Shown here piece after piece: positions 8,701 to 20,458 of a stretch of 64,000 nt of DNA (within the stretch, counting starts at the first letter, position 1; every line of letters begins with the position of its first letter). Made by a program: the position numbers and the translations under genes. Source of the stretch: Luzula sylvatica (taxonomy: Eukaryota; Streptophyta; Magnoliopsida; Poales; Juncaceae); contig OX326958.1 of the NCBI GenBank assembly GCA_946800325.1, forward strand, positions 11,046,001-11,110,000. The letters run 5' to 3'. The notes under the pieces were generated by a model that saw only the letters and a list, made by a program, of their open reading frames with translations, did no database searches and was not told the DNA's origin.

Positions 8701-10107
8701 TGTTGGTTCAAATTTCCTGATAGTTTGATTATTTCAAAACACTGTCATTACTAATGTATACATCCAGAAAAGTGCAGGATAACATAGGTACGATACGAAG
8801 ATGAAGGAGGACTTGTGAAGGAGGATTTCATTGGATTACATCAAGAATCAGGACATGAAGTCTCAAGATAAACAAGAAAAGAAGAACACAAGGAAGGCCA
8901 TTGGAATACATCAAGAATCAAGATGTTGAAGCCTTCCGTGAGTGGGATACGCCACAAATAAACCATAGGTACAAACCTAGTAGAACTCAAGTAAAATCAT
9001 GTTCAAAATAACAAAGAGTTCAGTCAAGCAGGAAGTGCGTTCTGAATGAACTCAAAGTCCGTTCAGAACGGACTTGCCACATATCAAAACTTTAAACCTT
9101 GATTAGAACAAAACGTGTCACAGGGATGTGTGCGTTCGAACGAACAATCATGTCCGTTCGAACGGACAATTAGAATCCGTTCACCCACCTTCTGAGTGCG
9201 TTGAACGGACAATCCTTCCTGTGAACGGAAAAATGTAACAGGGATGTGTGCGTTCGAACGAACACACATGTGCGTTCGAACGGACAACCTGGAATCCGTT
9301 CACCCACTTTTCAGTGCGTTGAACGGACTCTTGTTCCTGTGAACGCAAAATGCTATGTATAATTGAATCCGTTACGAACGGACATTGTCCGTTCGAACGG
9401 ACCCAAGATGTACTTGCACGTTATTTTGAAACGGCTAGTGCAAACTACAAGTGCGTTCTGAACGGACTTTATGCGTTCGAACGCACTACAAGTTTTCTGA
9501 AGGATTTCTATAGAGAGTATAAATAGAATCCTTCATGGGTCTCTCTCTCCCACTTCTTCACTTTCAAACATTCAAACCTAAAAAGAGAGAAACCCTAAGC
9601 TGTGATTATCTATATCCATTGATAGCTTGAGAAACCTCTTTAGATCGTTGATCTACTTTCGATATTCTGCACTAATCGTATCCCACTCACGTGACCGATC
9701 ACGTTGTAGCTCGATTAGTGAAAAAGTGTAATAGGCTAGTGCAACAAAGTGTAAAGAGCCTTAGCTATAGATCGATAGAAGCGTGTAAATCGATCTAGGC
9801 AAATCCTTGTAATCGAGTTGAGTTGGAATTCAATCGAAAGCCAAAAAGAGGCACAAGGCATTCCCGGAGACGTAGGTACTCGCAAATAATTGAGTCGGTC
9901 AATTAAGCGAGTAAAGGGTGAGTTAAAGCTACAAAGCAACCACCTACCGAACTTCGTAAACAAACATCTTGTGTTAAAGTGTTTGTACGGTATCATCTCT
10001 ATCATCTAAATTATTATTTATTCCGCACCGTAAATTAGGTTTAAATCTAAACTAAGCGTAAGCTAGATTGCCAAATTTACCCCCCTCTAGGTTAGAATTA
10101 ACCAACA
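8701..10107 (+). repeat. 3' LTR of element 1
   Basis: Same length as the 5' LTR. Differences seen: C/T in the first dyad, C/G in a GATATTCTSCACT context, and the last-but-one base. The dyad array maps to 9035-9485 and the TATA to 9518-9526. ATGATCTC follows at 10,108-10,115. Confidence 0.95.
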
Positions 10108-10115
10108 ATGATCTC

Positions 10116-10388
10116 TTGGTTCACGACGTGCTTGGTGCACCGGGTGCAGCTAGTATTTTCCTTTATTGTTTTGTGGTATTATAAATAGGGAGAGGTGAGA
10201 GAATTATATATATAATCTTGATGTTTTGTAATAACGTTTTGTGTAAGAACTAGAGAGAGGATTTACTCGATCTAGTAAGATTTAATCGAACGAGTCGAAT
10301 TCGAATTCGTTGGTTGAATTTGTATTTTTTATCTAATTCCTTCAATTTCGAGGTTGTTTGAGTAAGGATTCGAGGTCGAATCCTTACA
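10116..10388 (+). repeat. LTR-like unit copy 2, right piece
   Basis: Continues the unit broken at 2031 and ends CCTTACA. It keeps the TATAAATAGGG motif and the near-terminal inverted repeat. Confidence 0.8.
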
Positions 10389-10390
10389 AT

Positions 10391-10727
10391 TGTCATGTCC
10401 CGAGGTTATATGGGTTATTAAGAATAATATAGGGATTTATTTGCAAATGATCTCTTGGTTCACGACGTGCTTGGTGCACCGGGTGCAGCTAGTATTTTCC
10501 TTTATTGTTTTGTGGTATTATAAATAGGGAGAGGTGAGAGAATTAGATATATAATCTTGATGTTTTGTAATAACGTTTTGTGTAAGAACTAGAGAGAGGA
10601 TTTACTCGATCTAGTAAGATTTAATCGAACGAGTCGAATTCGAATTCGTTGGTTGAATTTGTATCTTTTATCTAATTCCTTCAATTTCGAGGTTGTTTGA
10701 TTAAGGATTCGAGGTCGAATTCTTACA
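10391..10727 (+). repeat. LTR-like unit copy 3
   Basis: Full unit, TGTCATGTCC to CTTACA. The uninterrupted ATTTGCAAATGATCTCTTGG here shows the empty site of element 1. Confidence 0.8.
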
Positions 10728-11670
10728 ATAAATGCTGATGTGGATGCATGATAATTTGGGCCTCTTTATGAAATTTGATGTGGATGCAGGATAATTCAGA
10801 GATTTGATTAAGCAACACAATAAATGCTGAAAAATTGTTAAGGGAAATCAGCAAGCCATTTGCTGATCAAAGTTTCATGGAATCGTACTAATTTTCTGGA
10901 ATTTTTATTATTTCGCTTTTTGATCTCTTTTTTGTACAATCTTCACTGATAATTTGAGCTTAATTTGACTTTTCTTTTTTTTTCTTTTTTTTTCTTTTTT
11001 TTTTTTAGAATTTCTCCTATTTTGAATTTTTTCAGATTGTCACATTTTGTCAAACAGGTTGCCTGCATACATAATGATATGTTTATTATTATTATTTTTT
11101 CTTTGCATTGTTGGTTTCATTTTGTTTTCACATCAGAGATGCGAATATCATGACACTTGATGAGGATGCGAATATCATGACCTCTTTTATCTCACTCAAT
11201 CTTTATGTGCCCCACCCAACTAACTTATTTCCAATTCTTTGATGTGGATTTGGATGGACAGCAGTGATATATTTGTGTTCAGATCTGATTTTGTTAGCTG
11301 TTATATGATTGGTCGTAACTACCATATAAATCTTTGATCTGATTTTTGTTTTAGTTTTTCTGATGTGCTTTGCATTGCTTTAATTATTTTCGTAATATAT
11401 CACATTGTGAACCAGACCTGATTTATCAGTTTTCTTTACCTAAAATTGGAGTTTGCCTCTATTAAATAAAATTGCTTATGAGGTTTGTATATAAAAAGTG
11501 TATTTTCTAAACTAAAACTGTGAAATTGCCCCCTGACCTATTGCCACTTATTTGAATTTGAATTTTACGTTACTTCATTCTAATTAGAGAGAAATAGTGT
11601 GTAGTATGTTAGAAGAGCAACATTTTACCTTGCATTTTAGTGGATGGTTGGGTAGGGTTATTTAGATAAA
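10728..11670. other. Intergenic stretch, nothing recognised
   Basis: AT-rich with a poly-T/TTTC tract at 10,970-11,006 and a short repeated phrase (GCGAATATCATGAC at about 11,141 and 11,169). I see no coding frame or element ends. Confidence 0.5.
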
Positions 11671-12390
11671 TTGCAGGGCAAGACATACCAGTTTTCAGTA
11701 ATTTGGGGGTTGATTTTTATAATAATGCAGGGGTACGGGCAAGTTAATTCTCGTAAATATAGTGTATTTTCTGCAAATGTCTATTGCTGTATCTCGTTGA
11801 CAGGAAAGATATGGTTTACTTGTACGATTGAGGTTATGTTTTGGAAAATAATAAAATGCAGGGTCTTATTTGCAAATTCTCAGAAATTTTCTATATTGTA
11901 CTGGGAGACAAGATTTCACACGATTTGTGAAGTTGAGAGCATGGATGATAAGATAAGATTCACTTGTAGAAAGGAGGGTATGTTTTGCAAAATTATAAAA
12001 TGCAGGTTTTATATACAAATTCTCACAAACTTGCTATATTGTATGGTAAACAAGCTTTCATTAACTTGAGCAGTTTTTGTTGTCGAGAGCATGGAAGAAA
12101 ATATAGGATTTTTTGTTACGGTGGTTTTGATGCAGCCATGGTATTCGACAAAATGCAGGGTTTTATTGTATGCAAAAAGAGGTTCTCAGAGAACGAATCC
12201 ATTGTGTTTGACAAAAAGCCTACGTTGGTTCTCCAGGTTGTACTATTTTGGTATAGTGATTTTTGGTCAATTTACTTAATTTTAAATTTTACATTTTTAG
12301 TATTAATGGACTTATTTGTAAATATTTACAAATTAATGATTGTTTTGCTAACACTCAAAAATGCAGGTGCTCTTGTGTTTGAATAAAAAG
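11671..12390. repeat. Degenerate tandem repeat, about 131-153 bp period
   Basis: Blocks containing A(A/T)AATGCAGG recur at about 11,723, 11,854, 11,997, 12,150 and 12,359. Each is followed by TTATTTGCAAATTCTCA-like and TATATTGTA-like text. Open frames of about 130 residues cross the array but carry no recognised domain. Probably an old tandem array; a decayed gene was considered but has no support. Confidence 0.45.
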
Positions 12391-12656
12391 GGTTTTTGGT
12401 TTGAATGAAAGAGTTTGTTTTTAAAGTAAAACTAGTGTTTAGGGTTAGAATGAGAAGGGTTATTTTTGTAAATACTAAATGATATTTTTTTTCTGTACTT
12501 TGTGGTATTTACAAATTAGCTAATTGCATTCATATATTATGATGCTTAATAGGTTTACTTTTACATTATGATGTTTACTAGTTTAGTTTCATATGTAGGG
12601 AATATTGTTGGATATTATCTATCTATCTAATATATAATGCAAGGGGATTTGCTGCC

Positions 12657-13600
12657 TCCTGGTGCAGCCACGTCATCAGGGGCCTATTTGTAAAAAAAAA
12701 AAAAAATTTAAATTTTGGTCCTTTTTTATTTACAAATTGGTCATTTTTTCGAAAAAAAATTACATTTTGGTCCCTTTTTTTTTACATTTTGGTCCTTTAT
12801 ATTTGCATTTTGGCCCTTCGAAGTTTTGAAATTTACATTTTAGTCCAGGGGCCTCAAATTGGTCCTATTTTTTAAAAAAAATTATATTTTGGTCCTTTTT
12901 TCACATTTTGGTCCTTTATATTTGAATTTTGGTCCTTCGAAGTTTTAAAATTTACATTTTGGTCCTTTATTATTTTTCTTGCCTGGTGCAGCCACGTCAC
13001 CAGGGGTCTATTTGTAAAAAAAATATTTTTTTTACATTTAGTTCCTTTTTTATTTACAAATTGGTCCTTTTTTCGAAAAAAAATTACATTTTGGTCCTTT
13101 TTTTTTACATTTTGGTCCTTTATATTTGCATTTTGGCCCTTCGAAGTTTTGAAATTTACATTTTGGTCCTTTTTTATTTACAAATTGGTCCTTTTTTCGA
13201 AAAAAATACATTTTGGTCCTTTTTTTTACATTTTGGTCCTTCGATGTTTTAAAATTTACATTTTGGTCCTTTATTATTTTTCTTGCCTGGTGCAGCCACG
13301 TCACCAGGGACCTATTTGTAAAAAAATATTTTTTTTACATTTTGGTCCTTTTTTATTTACAAATTGGTCCTTTTTTCGAAAAAAAATTATATTTTGGTCC
13401 TTTTTTTTTTACATTTTGGTCCTTTATATTTGCATTTTGGCCTTCGAAGTTTTGAAATTTACATTTTAGTCCAGGGGCCTCAAATTGGTCCTATTTTTTA
13501 AAAAAAAATATATTTTGGTCCTTTTTTCACATTTTGGTCCTTTATATTTGCATTTTGGTCCTTCGAAGTTTTAAAATTTACATTTTGGTCCTTTATTATT
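12657..13600. repeat. Tandem block of about 315 bp inside Helitron
   Basis: Three tandem blocks, each opening with an inverted repeat (CCTGGTG / CACCAGG around a 9-nt loop) and then ATTTTGGTCC-type minisatellite. The same block appears at 14,636 and 14,957 in the next Helitron. Confidence 0.75.
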
Positions 13601-14573
13601 TTTCTTGAAAAACTAAAATAAAATTATAATAAGTTGAACAATATTAATAAAAGAACATCTTGCAATTATTTAAAAATAAAATATCACAAAACTATTAAAA
13701 AATACATAAAAAAAAAACTAAAATAAAAAATAGATGTTTAAATAGATATTTTCTATGAATATATTTGCAAGATGTTTATTTATTATCATTTAATGTTAGT
13801 TTCTTTATGAATAAAGAATGTAATATTAAAATTATATAAACAAAATATGTAATAATTTAAATTTTTTTAAATCACTACGTGTTAAGAAGTGTTTATGAAT
13901 TTTCTTAAAATTAATAAAAAATAACAAAAATAAGTTTTAATTATTACATATGAGATTTGGAGGGTATTTTGGGAAAAAAAAATTAATATCATCCATAAGG
14001 AGTATTTTAAAATAAAAGTTTGGTAAAGAGTTTTTTTTTTTTGGAGTTTACGAAAAGATAGAGAATTTTTTATAATATCCAAAAAAAATTAGGGGGTTAA
14101 AAATATACCAAATCATGGATGTGCGAATAATCATGACATAATTTAAATTAAAGGTTCGAACGAATCGGTTAGCGATGACATCGTCAAACTTTGTTGTTGG
14201 CTGACCACACAAAGGACGAAAAATATTTGTGCTAAATATGTAGCGAAATTAAGGATTTGTGAAATTAAAAACACTCTTTTTTTTCAGCAATGTTTTCTGA
14301 ACTATTATGTTCTTAATAAATTTCATGACGACTCATTCGTTCTTTTTCCTTATTTTACTTATGAAGTATAAAATATAGATAATTTTTTTAGCAATAACCG
14401 TTTGAATTATTCAAGAAATCCGGCTCTTAAAATATTCAAACGATTTTTGCTACAAAATTTCACTCGCACACAACACACTAAATTACACATATAATAATGA
14501 TTACAAAAAGAAAGTCACATACACAAAATGAACAACAATTTTTTTCAACTACATTACTTATAAACCCGAACAG

Positions 14574-14593
14574 CCCCGCGCAATTGCGCGGGG
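14574..14593. other. Helitron terminal palindrome
   Basis: CCCCGCGCAATTGCGCGGGG, 20 bp and perfectly self-complementary, 6 nt before CTAG. Confidence 0.85.
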
Positions 14594-14604
14594 GTAATGC
14601 TAGT

Positions 14605-15020
14605 ACTATATACTAATTCAAGGGGATTTGCAGCCTCCTGGTGCAGCCACGTCACCAGGGGCCTATTTGTAAATTTTTTTTTTTTTACATTTTGATCCTT
14701 TTTTTTACAAATTGGTCCTTTTTTTAAAAAAAAAATTACATTTTGGTCCTTTTTTTATATTTTGGTCCTTTATATTTTCATTTTGGTCCTTCGAAGTTTT
14801 AATATTCACATTTTGGTCCAGGGGCCTCAAATTGGTCTTGTTTTTTAAAAAAAATTACATTTTGGTCCTTTCTTATTACATTTCGGTCCTTTATATTTGC
14901 ATTTTGGTCCTTCGAAGTTTTAAAATTTATATTTTGGTCATTTATTATTTTTCTTGCCTGGTGCAGCCACGTCACCAGGGGCCTATTTGTAAATTTTTTT
15001 TTTTTTTTAACATTTTGTGT
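14605..15020 (+). mobile_element. Helitron 5' part, tandem to the previous one
   Basis: Directly after the CTAG-T end, the 5' motif of the same family (CAAGGGGATTTGCAGCC...) restarts, with two of the 315-bp hairpin blocks. It may be the left end of a Helitron whose right end is at 23,129. The canonical TC is not visible at the junction, so the pairing is inferred. Confidence 0.55.
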
Positions 15021-16189
15021 ATAAACAGTTTGATATTTGAAAGTTTTTTGTTTGAATTTTTCTTTCATAATAACCATTAAATTTATATAATATTAAAAGC
15101 ACCATGTTTCAAATAAATTTATGAATGTCAATGGAATGAGAAATCCCCGTCCCATGGGCATCCGATCCGAATGAGACGAGAATCTCTTATTACTTGTTTC
15201 GAGGAGTTTGCTCCAGATGCTGGAATGGGATGGGTACATGAATAGGTAGCTCCGTCTCACGAGTTATCCCGTCCCATGTCTCACGAATTATTTCCGTCCC
15301 ATGCCCCGCGGAAATTTTAATTTAAAATTATAAATGTATTTCTAAATTGTAAATTATCACTTTAAAAAATTCTAAATCTTAGACTGCCTCTTTGAAATAT
15401 TATAATTTACATTATAACCTTTTACTTTTCCATATTATTCATAATTTCTACTTTATCAATTTCTCAATTTACATTATAATTTCTTCCTTCTCGTAAACCC
15501 CAATCAGATTAGAGGCGTACTTTCTTCCTTTGTACAGAGACATCTTCCAAGTTGTGAGTAAATTTTTCATGATTTATTTTTGAATTAGAACTTGAAATGG
15601 CAGAGACATGACTAAGACCTGTTTCGATGCAAAATAAATTTATAGTTTAGAATTGATAATTTTTTGCAATGGCTATTTCGAAATCATGTAACCTAAAAGA
15701 AAAGATAAATGTAGGAAATTGTATAAATTTTTGTTTGGTTGTATTCTAGGAAAATCAAGGAAGACAATAAATTATATATTTGCATGTTATATTCCAAAAA
15801 AAAATTACAAACATACACACTAATCAAGATGAGAGAGAGAATATGTATAATCAATGTTACAAATATCATATCGTTTATAGATCAGTCAGTCACCGATAAG
15901 AGATATGACCGACATAGCAAAAAATATCAATGGTAGAAGTTATATATATTTTTTAATATTAATATATTAAAATTATTATTATAAAATTAATTTATATTAA
16001 GTTTTTTAAACTAATTTAAATTTTACACGATTAATATATTCAACAATAAAACAATAAAACATAAATTTCAAGTTAAACTAAAAATACATTTAAAATTATG
16101 AGATAAAATTTACAAATAATACAATAAACTAAATCACAAAATCGTGTTCATTAGCGATTGGTGTAGATGCTGATGTCCCTAATGCAAGT

Positions 16190-16489
16190 CTAAACCTCGT
16201 CCGGATCAATATCGATTTCATTTCCGACCATTTCTTCATCCGAGTCACTCGAATAGAACTCTTCATTATCAACATCTCTTGTATCATCGTTAGTCATGTT
16301 GTAATTCTCATTAAATCCGCTAAATAACCATTGTTGAGCCTTGTTGCTTTTACTGTCCGAAGCAGTAAGCACATCTTCGATTTCTTTATTTTTCTTATTA
16401 AGCAACGTGAAATTGAATTGAACGTACACTAAATGACTTAATTGTGCGGACTTCAATCTATTTCTTTTTTTGTATGAATCTAAGTCCAC
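16190..16489 (-). pseudogene. hAT transposase C-terminal fragment
   Basis: A 99-residue frame with KKRNRLKSAQLSHLVYVQFN followed by an acidic Asp/Glu/Ser tail. This resembles the far C-terminal end of plant DUF659/hAT transposases, after the dimerisation region. The BED finger and catalytic core are absent, so it is a remnant. Confidence 0.55.
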
Positions 16490-16860
16490 AAAATAACAAA
16501 TAAAAATTATTTCAGATATTCATGAAAATATTGTTAAAAGATGGGTCAGCTCAAAATAAAGTGTGTTTTAAATATAAATCGGCCCATAACGGCCCATGTC
16601 CATCCATGTATCGGTCGATCGATTTAGTCAACCAATAGGGGAAATATTGTTAAGTTTTTATTTTGACAAAATTTGTAACCAAATTTATTAGAAATTCCTA
16701 ACTAAAATTTTAACTTAGAAATCCTAAAATACCATCCAAACATGTCATAGTAATATTTCGGTAAACTTTTCCTATATTTGCACATCCAAGACTCAACAAG
16801 AGTTCATTTTCTCTGTTGCTTAAAGTGTAAAGCCACTTGAGAAAGGGGTTATATATTCAT

Positions 16861-17133
16861 CCCCCCAAACTCCAAAAAAGTTCCACGATGAGGTGACAAA
16901 AACGGATTTAATGAGTTAATTTGTACTATTAATTGACTCGATTAGCGATTTAATTGATCGTTTAATCGAATTTACATGTCAATTGACATGTACTAATATT
17001 AACATATTATAAATTATTTACGTGTCAATTAAACGTGTCAATCAATATTTAATTGAGTCAATTAGAGAGGCTATCAATTCCTTAACTTATTTTTGCCTCC
17101 TGATCAAGACATCTTTTTGAAGTTTTGGGAGAC
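16861..17133. mobile_element. MITE, same family as 46,967-47,243
   Basis: Ends are inverted (CCCCCCAAACTCCAAAAAAG at left, ACATCTTTTTGAAGTTTTGG at right). The centre holds AATTGACTCGATTA / TAATTGAGTCAATT inverted arms around TTAACATATTATAAATTATT. The second copy is much better preserved. Confidence 0.65.
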
Positions 17134-18160
17134 CAAGTATATTTCCCCAAACCTTCGACGTGGCATTTTATTTGCCATGCATTTTAGCAAATATCTCAAA
17201 AAAATTAAAAAACAAACAATACACAAACGACTTCAGGAAAAGCTCAAACGGAGTGTAAATTGGATCCTTATTTTATTGCTTTTTCAAAAAGAATCAACAA
17301 ATTTTCAGTGAAGTCCTTTTATTTTGTACATAAAAGAAATTTTTGATACAGTTTAACTTTATGGTATTTAGATTTTCTTTTCAAGTGAATAAAATATTCG
17401 ATCAAATTTCGTCAATTCACTTATTCGTGCATATTTTGGTTTATTATGTAGTACAATTACAATAATTCGGTATATAAAAATATAAGTATACAATGCTTTT
17501 TTAAGACTAAATATTAATTTGTTGATTATTTTATAGAATAATATTTATTTTAATTGAAAATCATAAAATACGTGTTTGTTTTATTATACAACAATAAAAA
17601 ATATATAAAAATATAAAAATATGTGAATTATTATTGATTATGTTGGATACGAATTATTGATTATGTTGGATACGAAACTGTCAATATATAAAAAACAAGT
17701 TTTCATAAATTTAAAGGGTTTCATTTTCTTATTTGTGTGCAAAATGAAGGACTCCGTGGGAAATTGGTTGATTTTATTTTAGAAACAACAAAATAGGACT
17801 CACTTTACCCTCTCTTTGGGTTTTTCATGAAGCCTTTTGGACACTGTTTGTTTTTTTAATATTTTTGAGAGACTAAATATAGTGCATGGATAATAAATTG
17901 CGACGTCATAAGTTTCTTAAGTGGCTTCATAGTCTAAGCAACGGAGAAAATGGACTCTCCAAACAAGCTTAATTTTTGGAGGTCAAATTTTCTCTCTCCA
18001 AACAAGCTTAATTTAAGTTGTTTGGAGGTCAAATTTTGAATGATTTTAAAAAATAATAATTGGTTGTTATTTTTTATGTTTCTTTTAATTTTAAGTTATA
18101 TAATATATTGTTTTTGAGTTATTATTTGTAAATATTAGATAATATAAATTTTAATTTTTT
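17134..18160. other. AT-rich interior of hAT relic
   Basis: No coding signal. It includes a duplicated TCTCCAAACAAGCTTAATTT phrase (about 17,954 and 17,996) and a repeated ATTATGTTGGATACGAA phrase (17,636 and 17,659). Confidence 0.4.
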
Positions 18161-18394
18161 ATTTTAATTGCCGGGGCATGGGGATCTGCACGGCGAAGGT
18201 GGATCCCCAAAGAGTGAGGATGGACATAAAATTTGTCCGTCAATTAAACGAGGCTCGAAACGGAAAATTCTCGCAAAAAAGGGACGGGTACGGAAGTATT
18301 TGCCTCGATCCCGATCAGTCTCATTGACATCCCTAATCAAATCTAATGGATACACAGTCGGAATTATACATATTTGTTTCCAACTCTATTAGCA

Positions 18395-18598
18395 AAAATA
18401 GCCATATTTTGTTCATGTCACGGCTTTTATTGTCAAATACACAATTGAATATCATATTAGTTGTTGAAACCACGGATTATGAATTTCCCTCCGTCGTGAG
18501 GCAAAAATGAAAAATAATATCGACTGGTGTATTTTAGCCAAATTACTAACTATTTTATTTTACAACTTTGTATTTAATTAAGTATTTTAGTTATTCTC

Positions 18599-18654
<56 letters not shown>

Positions 18655-18710
18655 CGATCATGAGGACAACAACGTGTGTAGATAACGTCAAATACTTCTA
18701 AGATTGATTA
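18395..18710. repeat. Duplicated intergenic block, copy A
   Basis: Shares CATATTTTGTTCATGTCACGG, CACGGATTAT and the sequence around the microsatellite with 45,247-45,575 and, in part, 52,990-53,275. All carry an (AAT)n tract at the same position. Confidence 0.75.
18599..18651. repeat. (AAT)n microsatellite, about 17 units
   Basis: Uninterrupted trinucleotide tract, shortest of the three homologous tracts in the window. Confidence 0.95.
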
Positions 18711-19369
18711 ACAAGGTCAACTCTCCTTGTTTTCAATTCACATGCTAATTTAATTATTTAATTATTCTATGTAAAAGTAGACATCAAATACCTCAATTAT
18801 ATCATCACTACGATAAAATGTTTATTTGATAACATATTGGTCACTCTCCATTAATTCATCAAAATTCGATGACCATTCACCTACTGAATAAATTAAATTG
18901 TTAAATTTACGAATAAAAAATAGAAAATAATGCAGTAAAATCTACAATATGTCAGTGATTATTTTTTTTTAAATGAATCTAAAACACGAAACGTGCTCAC
19001 GAAATTCTTTATTGACTTGAAAAATAAAAGTTTACATGTTTATAATTAATTGGAGCGACCAGCCCAAACCTAACCACCAAAACTTGTTTAGATGTTTATA
19101 ATTAATAAGTCAGTGGCTATTAATTGCACGGAAAGTCCCTTGATGCGTGTAAACAAATTGATTTTTGTTTTTATTTGTTTTTGCCAAAGACTTCTGAAAT
19201 TGATTAGCAAGGTCAACTTTTTATGTTAATTACTCCATGGGAAAGTTGGATCATAAACAATATCTGAAATTAATTGCAAGCAAAAACATCTTGGTCTTCC
19301 CAACTGTGACAGGCTAACAGCACATATTTACATATTTTCTATGTTACGCGGATGCTCCAAAAATCAAAT

Positions 19370-19470
19370 ATAGCCGTATCGTCGTATCCGTATTGTATCC
19401 TAAATCATATGTTAAATTGTCGTATCGTCGTATTCGATACGCGTCGCCGTATCGTTGTATCGGTGTATTC
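19370..19470. repeat. Cluster of CGTATCG-type motifs
   Basis: CGTATCGTCGTATCC-like words recur about seven times in 100 bp within sequence that is absent from the duplicated block at 46.7 kb, so it is part of an insertion of about 250 bp. Family not recognised. Confidence 0.5.
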
Positions 19471-19839
19471 GTGCAACACAACAATAACACATCATATAAC
19501 ACAGCATATTTCTGCTATGCGTAATAGATTTATTAATTAGACCAGCATCTTCGATATGGGCGGGGAGAGATGAATTTGCAATGTGCAGTCAATGGCTTCC
19601 AACTCCTTTTTTTGGTTTGAAGAAGTAAATTAAAATTCGAGATTCACAAAACTCCGTTCAGAGCACATGATTCAATTATTGCCACTTTTTTTTTTTTTAT
19701 TGAAACTGGGTCTCGAAAAAAATTGTCTTAAACTCGTTTGAGTGTGTTTCAAGGTCACAAACACATCAAATCTCCTGATTTGAGAGTACATTTGATTTAG
19801 AATCTGGTATGAAGTGGAATGTAAAATTCACACTTATAA

Positions 19840-20150
19840 TCCGGAAAATTGAAAACGATCTTGATCGAAAACCCGAACCGAAAACGATCCGGAACTGAAG
19901 GATCTTGATCGAAAACCCGAACCGAAAAAGATCCGGAATTGAACGATCTTGATCGAAAACCGAAACGATCCGAAACTGAACGACTTGAAAATCGAAATGA
20001 TCCGGAACTGAACGAATCGAAAACGAAAACGATCCAAAACCGAATCATTTGAAATCCGAAACGATCCGCAACCGAAGTACCGAACCACCCGTAGCCCAAA
20101 TGACTAGACGATCCGAATGGTCCGTCAACCGAAATAATCCGAATATGAAA
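19840..20150. repeat. Degenerate minisatellite, CGAAAACGATCCGGAACTGAA type
   Basis: Imperfect repeats of about 40 bp with the words GAACCGAAAA, CGATCCG and GATCTTGATCG. Long minus-strand frames here are Phe/Gly/Ser/Arg low-complexity artefacts. Confidence 0.7.
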
Positions 20151-20222
20151 TCACTCGCCTTCACTTATACCTTGTAATTTTTTTTATATATATAATTGTA
20201 TGTACTAATTTATACTCTACTT

Positions 20223-20458
20223 ATATTAATTTAGTCAAATGTATATTTTAAAGAGTAAAATTGGTTATGCTTCAGTGTCCAATTTGCTAAAGCAAGAGCA
20301 ATATTAATTTAGTCAAATGTATATTTTAAAGAGTAAAAATTGGTTATGCTTCAGTGTCCAATTTGCTAAAGCAAGAGCAATATTAATTTAGTCAAATGTA
20401 TATTTTAAAGAGTAAAATTGGTTATGCTTCAGTGTCCAATTTGCTAAAGCAAGAGCAA
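20223..20458. repeat. Three-copy tandem repeat, 78-79 bp
   Basis: Units start with ATATTAATTTAGTCAAATG at 20,223, 20,301 and 20,380. They are nearly identical apart from one extra A, so the duplication is recent. Confidence 0.92.

Larger units (their letters stand above)
2032..10107 (+). mobile_element. Element 1: complete non-autonomous LTR retrotransposon, gag plus plant-mobile ORF, no pol
   Basis: An 8,076-bp element with two 1,407-bp LTRs (I count three mismatches and no indels), ends TGTTGGTT...AACCAACA, a PBS matching the initiator-Met tRNA 3' end (3441-3452) and a PPT (8688-8698). The interior holds two ORFs: a gag-like protein with two zinc knuckles (3506-5860) and a protein like the plant transposon domain Transposase_32 (6839-8167). 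No protease, integrase, RT or RNase H is present, so it must be mobilised in trans, as described for TR-GAG/LARD-type elements. The flanking duplication is ATGATCTC (8 bp), longer than the usual 4-6. The near-identical LTRs point to a very recent insertion. It sits inside the second LTR-like unit. Confidence 0.92.
12618..14603 (+). mobile_element. Helitron, complete and non-autonomous
   Basis: It begins TCTATCTATCTA after an A. It ends with a 20-bp palindrome (14,574-14,593) and CTAG (14,600-14,603) before a T. The 1,986-bp body holds the hairpin phrase CCTGGTGCAGCCACGTCACC at about 12,657, 12,980 and 13,288 and ATTTTGGTCC arrays, then a unique AT-rich part shared with 840-1384, then 14,132-14,603, which is shared with 22,340-23,129. 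No Rep or helicase is present. Confidence 0.78.
15126..18340 (-). mobile_element. Decayed hAT-like transposon
   Basis: Bounded by imperfect terminal inverted repeats, ATGTCAATGGAATGAG on the left and CTCATTGACATCCC on the right. It contains a fragment of hAT transposase C-terminus. The flanks (15,020-15,125 and 18,340-18,390) join into one sequence that is continuous at 44,340-44,490, which serves as an approximate empty site. A MITE (16,861-17,133) is nested inside. Confidence 0.6.

Noticed and set aside
11671..12386. Two overlapping frames of about 130 codons as genes
   Set aside because: They cross tandem repeat units, have no recognisable domain and lie in AT-rich repeat sequence.
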